NCBI GenBank assembly: GCA_039029315.1
Contig: JBCCGK010000106.1
Location: 1-40,363 of the forward strand
Length of the DNA stretch: 40,363 nucleotides
Direction of reading: 5' to 3'
From: JBCCCJ01 sp039029315
GTDB lineage: Bacteria > Bacteroidota > Bacteroidia > J057
Below are positions 18,125-25,984 of the stretch, piece by piece (position 1 is the first letter of the stretch; every line of letters starts with the position of its first letter). The notes under the pieces were generated by a model, which worked only from the letters and a program-made list of their open reading frames with translations, ran no database searches and was not told the DNA's origin. Position numbers and translations under genes: made by a program.

Positions 18125-19984
18125 ATGTCTGCCTTCGCGATCTCACATACTCCTCAAACTTCCAGCAGTCCAATATTACTGCTGGCTCGCGCCAACACCT
18201 CAAAAGATCCCAAAAAAAAGAAGGCATTGGTGAAAGAGTGTGAGATGATTACCAGCCTCTTCCGGCAATCCTCAGATTATCCTTTTCATCTCATTTTGGC
18301 CCAACCTGAGACAGGAGAATTTCTATTTGATCATCTGAGGAAATATCGATTCAAGGAGCAACCTATCTTTCTCCACATTGCTGGATATCCCGGAGGGCAA
18401 TCTCTTCAGTTGGAAGGCGGTTGGGGAGAAGAATCTCTCAAGCCCAAAGAGTTTGCACGCTTATTGTCCCGAATCTCAGGCCTGGAGATGGTCTTTCTGA
18501 ATGGATGTGCGACTCCTGCCCTATTGGAAGAACTCCTCTTACTCGATATCCCAGCAGTTCTTGTTTTGGCCGAGAGCAAGGGTCGACGCTTCAATGCCGA
18601 AATCGCTCATGCCATGTATGAGGGACTTGCTAGAGGTATGACTCTTCAAGAAGCCTTTCAGCATACCCAAAAAAGTTACGCCCATGTGTTCGCATTCAAG
18701 CGAGTCTTTTATCACCTGGAGAAAGACCAGTTGATTTGGGATGGAAGAGAAAAAGCCATGAAACGGAACGAGCTGGAATGGGGAATGTATGTACTGGATG
18801 AAAACAGAGTTCGTCTTGAGGAGAATTTTCATTCCTTGCCTGGTCTGCCTCAGGACAATTCTGAGCATGAGCATGAGAAAAAGCAAGCTCGTCGTTCCAG
18901 GCGCATTGTTTCAGCCATGCTGGCTTTGGGTCTGATGGGAACCATGCTATTTCTTCTGGGGCAACATCCCCAAATCCAACAGTTGTGGAGCAGCTATCAC
19001 CAGACATGTTCCTTCGAATCAGCTACTGGCTTCAATATTCTTCAGCATCCATTTTATGAGGCAGGGAATTGCGATCATTCTGATCCCTTTTACAGCAGGT
19101 CGATTTCTCGTCGAATTCAGCAATTAGAAGGTTCTTATGAACATCAGCTTTCTTCCCTGGAATCCTGTACAATTAGCCTGTCAGAGGCGGAAAGATCACT
19201 CAGGAGTTGTGAAGCTGATCTCGTTCTATGGGGCACCTATGCCTTTGAAGATGCTCAATCAGCGACCATTCGCTTCCGATATCTCTATACTGGCTATCCG
19301 ACTATTCTCAACCACGGGGAGCGGGAAATGCGTATGCCGCTTCATCTGTTTGATCAGGAAAATGATTTTATCTACTCTGCAGTAGAGGATATGATATTTT
19401 GGACAGAAGGCATGGGACAGGCAGAAAGAGGAGAGTATGAAACCGCCATCAGTACTTTTCAAAAAATACGCAAAACCGAAGAGGCAGACTATTATCTCGT
19501 GGATATGCAACTCGCAAGGTGCTATCTGCATCTCAAGAATTTCGAGCAGGCTCGTGTCCATCTCGATCATTTGTTGTTCCTGGAGCCCACGCATACAGAT
19601 AGCTGGTATGAGCGAGGCAACATTCATTTACGATTGGGGAATTACACGCAAGCCAGAAAAGATCTGGATCGGGCAATAGAGTTGCAAGAGGATTATGCAG
19701 ATGCCTACTATAGCAGGGGCTTACTCAATCTTAAGACGCACCAAATCGAGGCAGCCTTAAGCGATGGAACTGATCTTCTGAATTTCCGGCCAGACGAAGG
19801 GCGAACACATGGCCTGCTTGCCATTATTTATGCCGAAGCCGATGAGCGATCCCAGGCCATAGAGCATCTGGAAAAAGGACTCAAACGCGGCCTTGAAGCC
19901 TCCGGTCTCTTCTCGGCGATTCCCTCTCTTCAGCAGTTTGAAACTGACCCGGAAGTTCAGGCACTTTTGACACAATATCAATAG
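18125..19984 (+). CDS. Membrane-anchored CHAT-like protein with C-terminal TPR repeats; catalytic His replaced by Tyr
   Basis: A 619-residue protein, counted from the ATG at 18125; a TTG at 18041 extends the frame by 28 unconvincing codons. Residues about 15-230 are a CHAT (caspase-like) fold, with LHIAGY (83-88) at the His strand and LNGC (125-128) at the Cys strand. In active CHAT enzymes the catalytic His follows the Gly (as in HFxGH); here that position is Tyr88, while Cys128 remains. A basic stretch (KKQARRSRR) precedes one transmembrane helix (about 261-279), so the CHAT domain should be cytoplasmic. The remainder should be periplasmic. It has a domain with FNILQHPF and ADLVLWGTYAF that faintly recalls TolB-N/FlgO folds, then about four TPR units (430-590). 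It is a paralogue of the next gene. Probably a sensor or regulatory pseudoenzyme; this role is inference. Confidence 0.78.
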   Translation: MSAFAISHTPQTSSSPILLLARANTSKDPKKKKALVKECEMITSLFRQSSDYPFHLILAQPETGEFLFDHLRKYRFKEQPIFLHIAGYPGGQSLQLEGGWGEESLKPKEFARLLSRISGLEMVFLNGCATPALLEELLLLDIPAVLVLAESKGRRFNAEIAHAMYEGLARGMTLQEAFQHTQKSYAHVFAFKRVFYHLEKDQLIWDGREKAMKRNELEWGMYVLDENRVRLEENFHSLPGLPQDNSEHEHEKKQARRSRRIVSAMLALGLMGTMLFLLGQHPQIQQLWSSYHQTCSFESATGFNILQHPFYEAGNCDHSDPFYSRSISRRIQQLEGSYEHQLSSLESCTISLSEAERSLRSCEADLVLWGTYAFEDAQSATIRFRYLYTGYPTILNHGEREMRMPLHLFDQENDFIYSAVEDMIFWTEGMGQAERGEYETAISTFQKIRKTEEADYYLVDMQLARCYLHLKNFEQARVHLDHLLFLEPTHTDSWYERGNIHLRLGNYTQARKDLDRAIELQEDYADAYYSRGLLNLKTHQIEAALSDGTDLLNFRPDEGRTHGLLAIIYAEADERSQAIEHLEKGLKRGLEASGLFSAIPSLQQFETDPEVQALLTQYQ

Positions 19985-20075
19985 CGGTTCCCCCTTTTCT
20001 TTTGACCAATGACGCATATTTTCTGCCATAACGGCCTGAAAATGGAACATCTGTCCATTAGCCGTCGTATTATCG

Positions 20076-20106
20076 TTGAAACATTGTGCCAATATCCCTA
20101 GATTTG
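20076..20106 (+). promoter_or_regulatory. Promoter of the second CHAT gene
   Basis: TTG (20076-20078), 20 nt, then TAGATTTG (20099-20106): a full match to the Bacteroidota promoter consensus. The -7 element ends 34 nt before the ATG at 20141. The second CHAT gene can therefore be expressed separately from the first. Confidence 0.7.
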
Positions 20107-20140
20107 TTCTTACGTTCTTACTTGTAATCAGATTATCGCC

Positions 20141-20986
20141 ATGTTAGCTTCAACGAGGATACCCATCGTTTTCCTTGCTTGCGCAAATAGCTATCGGAAG
20201 GGAAAAAGGCTACGCTACCTGGTCAATGAGCGAAAAGCGATTTCCAGGATTCTTTCTTCCGACAAGCACAGTGTTTACCAACCTGTTGAAAAGGGGAATG
20301 TCGCTAACGAGTTCTTCTTATCTCTTCTTCGAAAGAGACAGTATCGTGATCGTGTGTCTGTCCTACACTTTGTTGGCCATGCCGACATGAGTTATTTCAG
20401 ACTGGAGTCAGATGAATTTGAGACTGCACTCTCTATCGATCAACTGTCCGAATTGGTCGCTCAGCTGCCAAATCTAAAAGCCGTCTTTCTCAGTGGATGT
20501 GCCAATCCCAGAATTCTGGAGATGCTTCTTCAGCGGGATGTGCCTGCGGTCATTGTTACCCAGTCACGTGCCAAGGATAGCCGCACCACTGCCATTGCCA
20601 AATCGTTTTACACCTTGCTTTCTGAAGGAAAAACCCTCAAAGAGGCGTTCGAAGGCATGACGGCCCTGCATGCAGATATGCGACCAGTCGAAGTAACCTA
20701 TGATGTTGATTCAGATCAACTTCATTGGGAAGGGAAAGAACTGCTCTTTAATGGCTTACGGCTTCCCTGGGGAATGTATTATCTTTCTGACAATGCTGAG
20801 AAACTGGCTGAAGGCGCCAACCGTCGTCCGATCCTGTTCCCAACTACCAGAAAAAGGAAACTCAAACGCTTTCGCCGATCTGTAGGCGTGGCTGCTGCCA
20901 TCCTTGCCCTGGTAGGACTTGCAGTAGGATTGACATTATTGATGCAGCAACCTGACGATATTGTCAGTTGGGTCGCAGCATTCTAA
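20141..20986 (+). CDS. Membrane-anchored CHAT-like protease with intact His/Cys dyad
   Basis: A 281-residue protein. The CHAT domain spans about 5-225. LHFVGHAD (75-82) places the catalytic His at 80, and LSGC (117-120) places the nucleophile Cys at 120; the spacing equals that in the upstream paralogue. Other shared motifs are DVPAVIV, GKTLKEAFEG and the DQLHWEGK...PWGMYYL block. A strongly basic segment (RKRKLKRFRR, about 237-246) is followed by one transmembrane helix (about 247-267) and only about 14 residues beyond it. The predicted topology is a cytoplasmic protease tethered to the inner membrane. It has its own consensus promoter. It is probably the active member of the pair; the substrate is unknown and no obvious protein target is encoded next to it. 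Confidence 0.82.
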   Translation: MLASTRIPIVFLACANSYRKGKRLRYLVNERKAISRILSSDKHSVYQPVEKGNVANEFFLSLLRKRQYRDRVSVLHFVGHADMSYFRLESDEFETALSIDQLSELVAQLPNLKAVFLSGCANPRILEMLLQRDVPAVIVTQSRAKDSRTTAIAKSFYTLLSEGKTLKEAFEGMTALHADMRPVEVTYDVDSDQLHWEGKELLFNGLRLPWGMYYLSDNAEKLAEGANRRPILFPTTRKRKLKRFRRSVGVAAAILALVGLAVGLTLLMQQPDDIVSWVAAF

Positions 20987-21080
20987 AGAGTTGCGAGGAG
21001 AGAGTTCGGGAAGAGAAACGCCAGAGATTCTGCTGTCGTTTTTCATCCAGGACTCTCCACTCTTCTTGTACCAGCTTACC

Positions 21081-22373
21081 TCAATCATCCACAGCTTGAC
21101 CAACGAGTTGCCGAAACTGCCAATTCGTTTTGTCTTGCCAGGCAAATCGTGTTTGCTTCATGAGTACCCCAATGATTTCCTCCTTGGGATCAGCAAAATA
21201 TTGGGTATTAAATGCCCCGCCCCAACTAAAGGTTCCTGTACTACCTGAGCCTCCCTTGGCCTGTCCAGCCACATCGACTACCCCAAATGCCAAGCCGTAA
21301 TAGCTCCCGCGATCTCCCCAAAGATCTCCAATCTGATTGGCCATCATGGCCTGAATAGTGGTCCGACTCAGAATGCGAACGCCATTTAACTCGCCATTGT
21401 TCAGATACATTTGAAGAAAAGTCGCATAGTCGTCTGCTGTACTGGACAATCCTCCTCCTCCAGAAAAAAGACTCTGTTTGCATGTGATGGGATAGTCTGG
21501 GTCATATGGACCTTGAGCCACTGAACGATTCCAGCCTTTCCGACTAAGTTCATACATGGCGACCAGTCTATCATGCTTGGATTCAGGCAAATAAAAGTAG
21601 GTATCTTCCATTCCCAAGGGCTCGAACAATCTATTTTGCAAAAATTGATCAAATGGCATCCCTGAAACTACTTCTACAAAATATGCCAATACATCCAGCC
21701 CCATGCTGTAGAGGTATTTTTCTCCTGGATGAAAATGCAGAGGAAGGCCAGCGACTCGTTTGATATTTTGTTCAGTTGTCAAGGCTTCTGAAGTAGCAAT
21801 CTCACTCACCCCTGCTTTGGCAAACAGCATCCGAAAAGATTCATCCGGATCGATCAATCCATAGCCAATGCCAGCAGTGTGTGTCAACAAGTGTCGAATG
21901 GTGATTTCCTTGTTAGCGGGTTCGGAAGTAAAAGAAGTATCACTATAACTGAATTTTTTCAACACTTTTGGGTTCTTAAACTCCGGAATCCAACGAGAAA
22001 TAGGATCATCTAATCGAAAATGTCCTTCTTCCCACAACATCATCACAGCGGTAGAAGTGATGGCCTTGGTTTGAGAAGCAATCCGGAAGATATCTGTTGT
22101 TTTCATCTCACGATTGGCAGCCTTATCTGCATGACCAAAAGCCTTGTGATAGACGATTTTTCCCTTTCTGGCAACAAGGGCCACAACTCCGGGAACTTCC
22201 CCCTTTTTGATGGCAGCTTCACACATCGCATCTATCCGAGCCAACCGCTCAGCCGACATCCCTACGCTTTCTGGAGTTGCGGAGGTGAGCGGAGGGGATT
22301 TTTGAGCAGAAGAGGTTTGTGAATAAGTGGAGGTCGAGATGGAAAGAAATAGGAGTAGAAGTAGATGTTTCAT
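21081..22373 (-). CDS. Serine hydrolase of the beta-lactamase / class C PBP family
   Basis: An exported protein of 430 residues. The ATG at 22373 is chosen because it starts the signal peptide (MKHLLLLLFLSIS) and lies 20 nt after a -7 element; an in-frame ATG is 6 codons upstream. The nucleophile motif SxxK is visible as SQTK within FRIASQTKAIT. A Tyr-Ser-Met triplet (YLYSMGLD) is at the YxN position, and FSWGGAFNT is the KTG-equivalent box. Members include esterases, D-aminopeptidases and low-grade beta-lactamases, so resistance should not be assumed. It is convergent with the CHAT locus and divergent from the GNAT gene. Confidence 0.9.
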   Translation of the reverse strand: MKHLLLLLFLSISTSTYSQTSSAQKSPPLTSATPESVGMSAERLARIDAMCEAAIKKGEVPGVVALVARKGKIVYHKAFGHADKAANREMKTTDIFRIASQTKAITSTAVMMLWEEGHFRLDDPISRWIPEFKNPKVLKKFSYSDTSFTSEPANKEITIRHLLTHTAGIGYGLIDPDESFRMLFAKAGVSEIATSEALTTEQNIKRVAGLPLHFHPGEKYLYSMGLDVLAYFVEVVSGMPFDQFLQNRLFEPLGMEDTYFYLPESKHDRLVAMYELSRKGWNRSVAQGPYDPDYPITCKQSLFSGGGGLSSTADDYATFLQMYLNNGELNGVRILSRTTIQAMMANQIGDLWGDRGSYYGLAFGVVDVAGQAKGGSGSTGTFSWGGAFNTQYFADPKEEIIGVLMKQTRFAWQDKTNWQFRQLVGQAVDD

Positions 22374-22392
22374 ATTGGTAGGTTTAATCAAT

Positions 22393-22400
22393 CAAATGTA
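22393..22400 (-). promoter_or_regulatory. Possible -7 promoter element for the serine hydrolase
   Basis: On the minus strand this reads TACATTTG, an exact TAnnTTTG match, 20 nt upstream of the ATG at 22373. No TTG is found at the expected upstream position. Confidence 0.38.
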
Positions 22401-22567
22401 AGGCGATTTTCCGTAATCCATGTCTTCGCTGCGGATTTTTTCTTCTCATCCAGAAGTCTTTTTATCTTTTCTCCTCCTAGCTGCCTGGTACGAAATCCTT
22501 TCAGCAAGCCATGCGTATACTTGGATCAAATTGCTTCATCCTGTTGACATAAAACAATCCATACTCC

Positions 22568-23437
22568 ATGCACCTTCAATTTCATCCTACCATAGAGGAA
22601 TTTCTCCATCTATGTGGTCCCGCTTTGCAGGATCATGAAGCCCAGAACGGCCTCATGCTTGGCCTTGTCCTGAGAGAACAAGAACGAATCCGTGAGGGCA
22701 CCTCTTCTGGGGAGATTCTCTTGATCTCAGCATCAGACAATGGGCAACTATTGACTGCTGCGATCCAAACGCCTCCTCACAACCTGGTCTTGTCTCCTAT
22801 GCCTGCAGCAATGGTTCAGCCATTCGCGCGCTTACTTCATCAAAAAGGGATATCCTTTCCAGGCATTGTAGGACCTGAATCTGAGGTCAAGGCATTTGCA
22901 GCTATGTGGGAAGATCTGAGCGGACATCCAACAAGAATAGAGTTCGCCCAAATGATCTATCGCCTGAATGCTGTCCACCCCATCTCTGTGTCATCCGGTG
23001 AGTTTCGGATCGCCAGGATAAAGGAACTGGAAACAGTGGCGAAATTTTTTCAAGACTTTTCGGAGGTTGCACTTCCTGAACGGGAAAAGGCAATCAGAAC
23101 CCTGGATATCCATCGAGAGAAAGCCGCCAAAAGGATTGACAAGGGGGAAATCTTTCTCTGGCATGATCAGGGAGACATCGTATCCATGGCAGGCATCTCC
23201 GCTCCTACCACAAATGGCGTCCGAATCAATGCAGTCTATACCCCCAAAGAATTGCGTGGAAAAGGCTATGCCAGCTCCAATGTTGCAGCTTTGAGTCAGC
23301 ATCAGTTGGACAATGGCAAACAATTCTGTTTCCTCTATACTGATGCCACCAACCCCACTTCCAACAAAATCTACCAACATATCGGCTACGAGTTTATTGC
23401 GAATTCAGCTATGTATTCGATCCGGGAGGAGAAATAG
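22568..23437 (+). CDS. GNAT family N-acetyltransferase
   Basis: A cytoplasmic protein of 289 residues, probably two GNAT-like halves with a functional C-terminal one. The acetyl-CoA binding loop is VYTPKELRGKGYASSNVAAL (about 228-247), matching the Q/RxxGxG/A pattern. It is followed by the final YQHIGYEFI motif of GNAT folds. The N-terminal half (1-145) is a degenerate repeat seen in other stand-alone GNATs of about 280 residues. The acceptor substrate is not predictable. It is transcribed away from the serine hydrolase gene. Confidence 0.87.
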   Translation: MHLQFHPTIEEFLHLCGPALQDHEAQNGLMLGLVLREQERIREGTSSGEILLISASDNGQLLTAAIQTPPHNLVLSPMPAAMVQPFARLLHQKGISFPGIVGPESEVKAFAAMWEDLSGHPTRIEFAQMIYRLNAVHPISVSSGEFRIARIKELETVAKFFQDFSEVALPEREKAIRTLDIHREKAAKRIDKGEIFLWHDQGDIVSMAGISAPTTNGVRINAVYTPKELRGKGYASSNVAALSQHQLDNGKQFCFLYTDATNPTSNKIYQHIGYEFIANSAMYSIREEK

Positions 23438-23475
23438 AAAGAAACAATGATTCTTTGGAAAAAGGAGGGGAATTG

Positions 23476-23488
23476 CCAAACAGTCTCT
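23476..23488 (-). repeat. Repeat R1 terminal fragment
   Basis: On the minus strand AGAGACTGTTTGG equals the first 13 bases of R1, after which similarity ends. It lies 60 bp before R2 copy B, in the same order and orientation as R1 copy A and R2 copy A. This could be a decayed copy; 13 bp alone is weak. Confidence 0.4.
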
Positions 23489-23548
23489 CTACCAAAGACT
23501 TGATTTACAAGATTTACAGAATGATAAATGGAATCCTGCTGTACCTCT

Positions 23549-23696
23549 TGTTTATTGGACAAATTTACATTTAACAATCATGCTCCACCCTCTCGCTCTC
23601 CCGCCAGCGGAAAACTTCAGCCCACAAGTCTGCACTCCTTTGGGGGAACTGGGGGAGGAACAAGATCCTACAATTTATTCTGTCCCCTTACTTATC
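23549..23696 (+). repeat. Dispersed repeat R2, copy B
   Basis: Shares the CCACCCTCTCGCTCTCCCGC core, the GGGGGAACTGGGGGAGG segment and GAACAAGATCCTACAAT with copy A. The right end TGTCCCCTTACTTATC is the inverse of the left ends of the other copies. The central hairpin is partly decayed, with GCGGAAAA in place of GCGGGAGA. It lies between the GNAT and Gfo/Idh/MocA genes; the rest of this 420-bp gap shows nothing else. Confidence 0.7.
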
Positions 23697-23857
23697 GATC
23701 TCATTTCATGTGTCAAAGAAGTGAGGCTGTTGAGGTATAATATTTTTTAGAAGAAAGTGACAGACCAGTCAGCCATTCAAGTGAGAAGAGGACGGTTTGT
23801 AATTCTTGCCAAATCTTCTTTTGTTGAAGGAATATCCGACCACAAAACCAAGGAACT

Positions 23858-25234
23858 ATGTCTACTACCAACCGTCGATCCTTCCTCAAGCGATCAGCTA
23901 TGGCCACTTCAGCTATCGCCCTGTCGCCAAGTATCATACCCGCTTCAGCCCTCGGCAGACGCTCGGGACGCCTCGCTCCGTCGGACCGAGTGGTCTTGGC
24001 TTTCATCGGAGCGGGGAATCAGGCCATCAATGACGCTCGCGGATTCCTTCGGGATGAACGGGTTCAGATCACCACCATCTGCGATGTGAATGAACAAAGC
24101 ACAGGGTATTGGCAAGGGTCCGTGGCAGGCCGGCTTCCCCTTAGCAAGACTGTAGATGAAGCCTATGCCAAGAAGTTTGACCGAAATTACTCGGGAACAA
24201 AGACCTATACGGACTTCAGGGAAGTTCTGCAACTCAAGGACATTGATGCTGTAGTTATTGATACGCCTGATCACTGGCACTCCATTCCTGTGATGATGGC
24301 CGCTGCAGCGGGCAAGGACATGTACTGCCAAAAACCTCTCTCCCTCACCATCGCTGAAGGACGAGCCATGAGTGATGCGGTACATAAGTACGAAGTGGTG
24401 TTCCAGACTGGCAGTCAGCAACGATCCAACAGATATTTTCGGCGCGTATGCGAGTTGGTCCGAAATGGTCGGATTGGCAAGTTACATACCATTCGATGTG
24501 GTCTTCCTGGCGGCACACCTGATTTTGGCAAAACCGGGCACCTAACTGATCCGATTGCTGTTCCCAAAGGATTTGATTATGAGATGTGGTTGGGGCCAGC
24601 TCCATCAGCTCCCTATTCTCCTGCAAGAACCCATGTCAATTTCAGATGGGTGCTGGATTATTCCGGCGGGCAGGTAACAGATTGGGGAGGGCACCATCCC
24701 GACATTGCACATTGGGGCATGAACACTGAAAAAACAGGTCCGGTGAAGATCCAGAATGCCAAAGCGCAATGGGCAGATCATCCGGTTTGGAATACGGCGA
24801 CAGAGTTTTACTTCGAATGTCTCTATGCCAATGGCCTGAAACTGATCATTTCCAGCAGAGAAGAGATCGGAGGGGTGAAGTTTGAAGGATCGGAAGGATA
24901 TGCATGGGCCACACGTGGGAATTTTGGCGCGAGTTCGGCAGAGATCTACTACAGTCAGCTTGGGGAAACAGATACGCATTTATACAAAAGCGATAATCAT
25001 TACCGCAACTTCATCGATTGTGTCTATTCCAGGGAGGAACCCATAGCCCCGGTTGAAACAGCTCACCGCTCCATTACTGTAGGTCATCTCGGGAATATTG
25101 CCATGAAGCTTGGTGAAGATCTTGAGTGGGATCCAGACAAGGAACAATTTGTGAACAATCAGGCAGCCAATCAGATGCTCGCCCGCCCCATGCGCGATCC
25201 CTGGGCTGCAGTATATGAGAAGTATAAGGTCTAG
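23858..25234 (+). CDS. Gfo/Idh/MocA family oxidoreductase with Tat signal
   Basis: A 458-residue NAD(P)-dependent oxidoreductase. The N-terminus has a twin-arginine motif, NRRSFLKRS (5-13), with a hydrophobic stretch and APS/ALG boundary, so it is exported folded. The Rossmann nucleotide loop is FIGAGNQ (about 49-55). IDTPDHWH and CQKPLSLT follow in the expected order; the usual EKP triad is QKP here, with the key Lys kept. The C-terminal domain (about 195-440) includes GGQVTDWGGHHPDIAHWGM. Such Tat-exported members in Bacteroidota often act on glycan-derived sugars, but the substrate is not evident. It is an apparently single-gene unit. Confidence 0.92.
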   Translation: MSTTNRRSFLKRSAMATSAIALSPSIIPASALGRRSGRLAPSDRVVLAFIGAGNQAINDARGFLRDERVQITTICDVNEQSTGYWQGSVAGRLPLSKTVDEAYAKKFDRNYSGTKTYTDFREVLQLKDIDAVVIDTPDHWHSIPVMMAAAAGKDMYCQKPLSLTIAEGRAMSDAVHKYEVVFQTGSQQRSNRYFRRVCELVRNGRIGKLHTIRCGLPGGTPDFGKTGHLTDPIAVPKGFDYEMWLGPAPSAPYSPARTHVNFRWVLDYSGGQVTDWGGHHPDIAHWGMNTEKTGPVKIQNAKAQWADHPVWNTATEFYFECLYANGLKLIISSREEIGGVKFEGSEGYAWATRGNFGASSAEIYYSQLGETDTHLYKSDNHYRNFIDCVYSREEPIAPVETAHRSITVGHLGNIAMKLGEDLEWDPDKEQFVNNQAANQMLARPMRDPWAAVYEKYKV

Positions 25235-25921
25235 GAAGATGGTGTGAAGGACCTTGATTGAGTTCAACTTTCAGGATTTCTGACAAGGGATAATTGTTTA
25301 CCTCACAGAAAGAGATTCCATGAGCCATGTGCAATGGAAGGGGGAGACTATTGGAATGTATTTGGGTAATGGAAATTATACGAAATAAGAGATTTCCTCA
25401 TTATTCAGATCCTTATGCACCTATTGTTTCAAACTCAAGTGGACAATATTCATGATAAATATTTGTGTTTTTCAATCGCAGACTCATTGACATTGAATGA
25501 TATCCCTGCATTAGCCTGGCCACAAGTATCCTGGAGGTAGGCGAATACGGGAATCCTGCCACAGATACTATTCGTGGATCACAGGCAAGAACCGGGACTC
25601 TCACCTCTCTTTCTGGTCTTCTGACATCTTCCCAAAATCGCCCCAACTCCTTGTGGTTAGGGGGAACAAAAAGTCAAAAAAGTTTAGGAACGCCCGCATA
25701 GGATTTCAGCTTTTTTGATGAACCAAAAGGAATTTCTCTTCCTCAAAACCTGCGTTTTCGCATGATCCAACTAGATTTCCTTACCCTCAAAAAGGAATTT
25801 TGCATTTTTCTTCCGTTTCAAAAGCTTTCCTGTTCCACTTTACCTTAGCACAGTGGAGTAACAACAAATTCAAATGATATAGTGGACTCTTTTCTACAGG
25901 ACCCAGAAAAGACCACCTGGA
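25235..25921. other. Intergenic region, no convincing gene
   Basis: The largest gene-free stretch (about 690 bp before the leader hairpin). A minus-strand frame at 25413-25646 and a plus-strand frame without a start (about 25500-25698) are open but match nothing I recognise. No tRNA, repeat or clear promoter was found. It may hold a decayed gene. Confidence 0.45.
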
Positions 25922-25959
25922 GGGGGAGTATCTCAAAGGTATCGCCCCCTTTTTTCTTT
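25922..25959 (+). promoter_or_regulatory. GC hairpin plus U-tract in the leader of the surface-protein operon
   Basis: GGGGG (25922-25926) pairs with CCCCC (25945-25949), with partial internal pairing, followed at once by TTTTTTCTTTT. It lies 25 nt before the ATG at 25985. The shape is that of an intrinsic terminator placed inside a leader, or of a terminator for an unseen upstream transcript. The stem is only 5 bp without mismatches, so strength is uncertain. Confidence 0.5.
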
Positions 25960-25984
25960 TACAAATATTAAATAGAGAATCAAT

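Noticed and set aside
20987..21080. Frameshifted continuation of the second CHAT gene that might restore a TPR region
   Set aside because: The 94 bp between the convergent genes encode nothing resembling the paralogue's periplasmic part in any frame.
21081..22373. Calling the serine hydrolase an antibiotic-resistance beta-lactamase
   Set aside because: The SxxK family includes many esterases and peptidases, and nothing here shows beta-lactam specificity.
23581..23696. R2 as a CRISPR repeat or tRNA-like element
   Set aside because: Single copies at distant loci, no regular spacers, no cloverleaf or CCA-like end.
25413..25646. 77-residue minus-strand ORF in the 750-bp gap
   Set aside because: No recognisable motif or start context; an opposite-strand frame is also open, as expected by chance.
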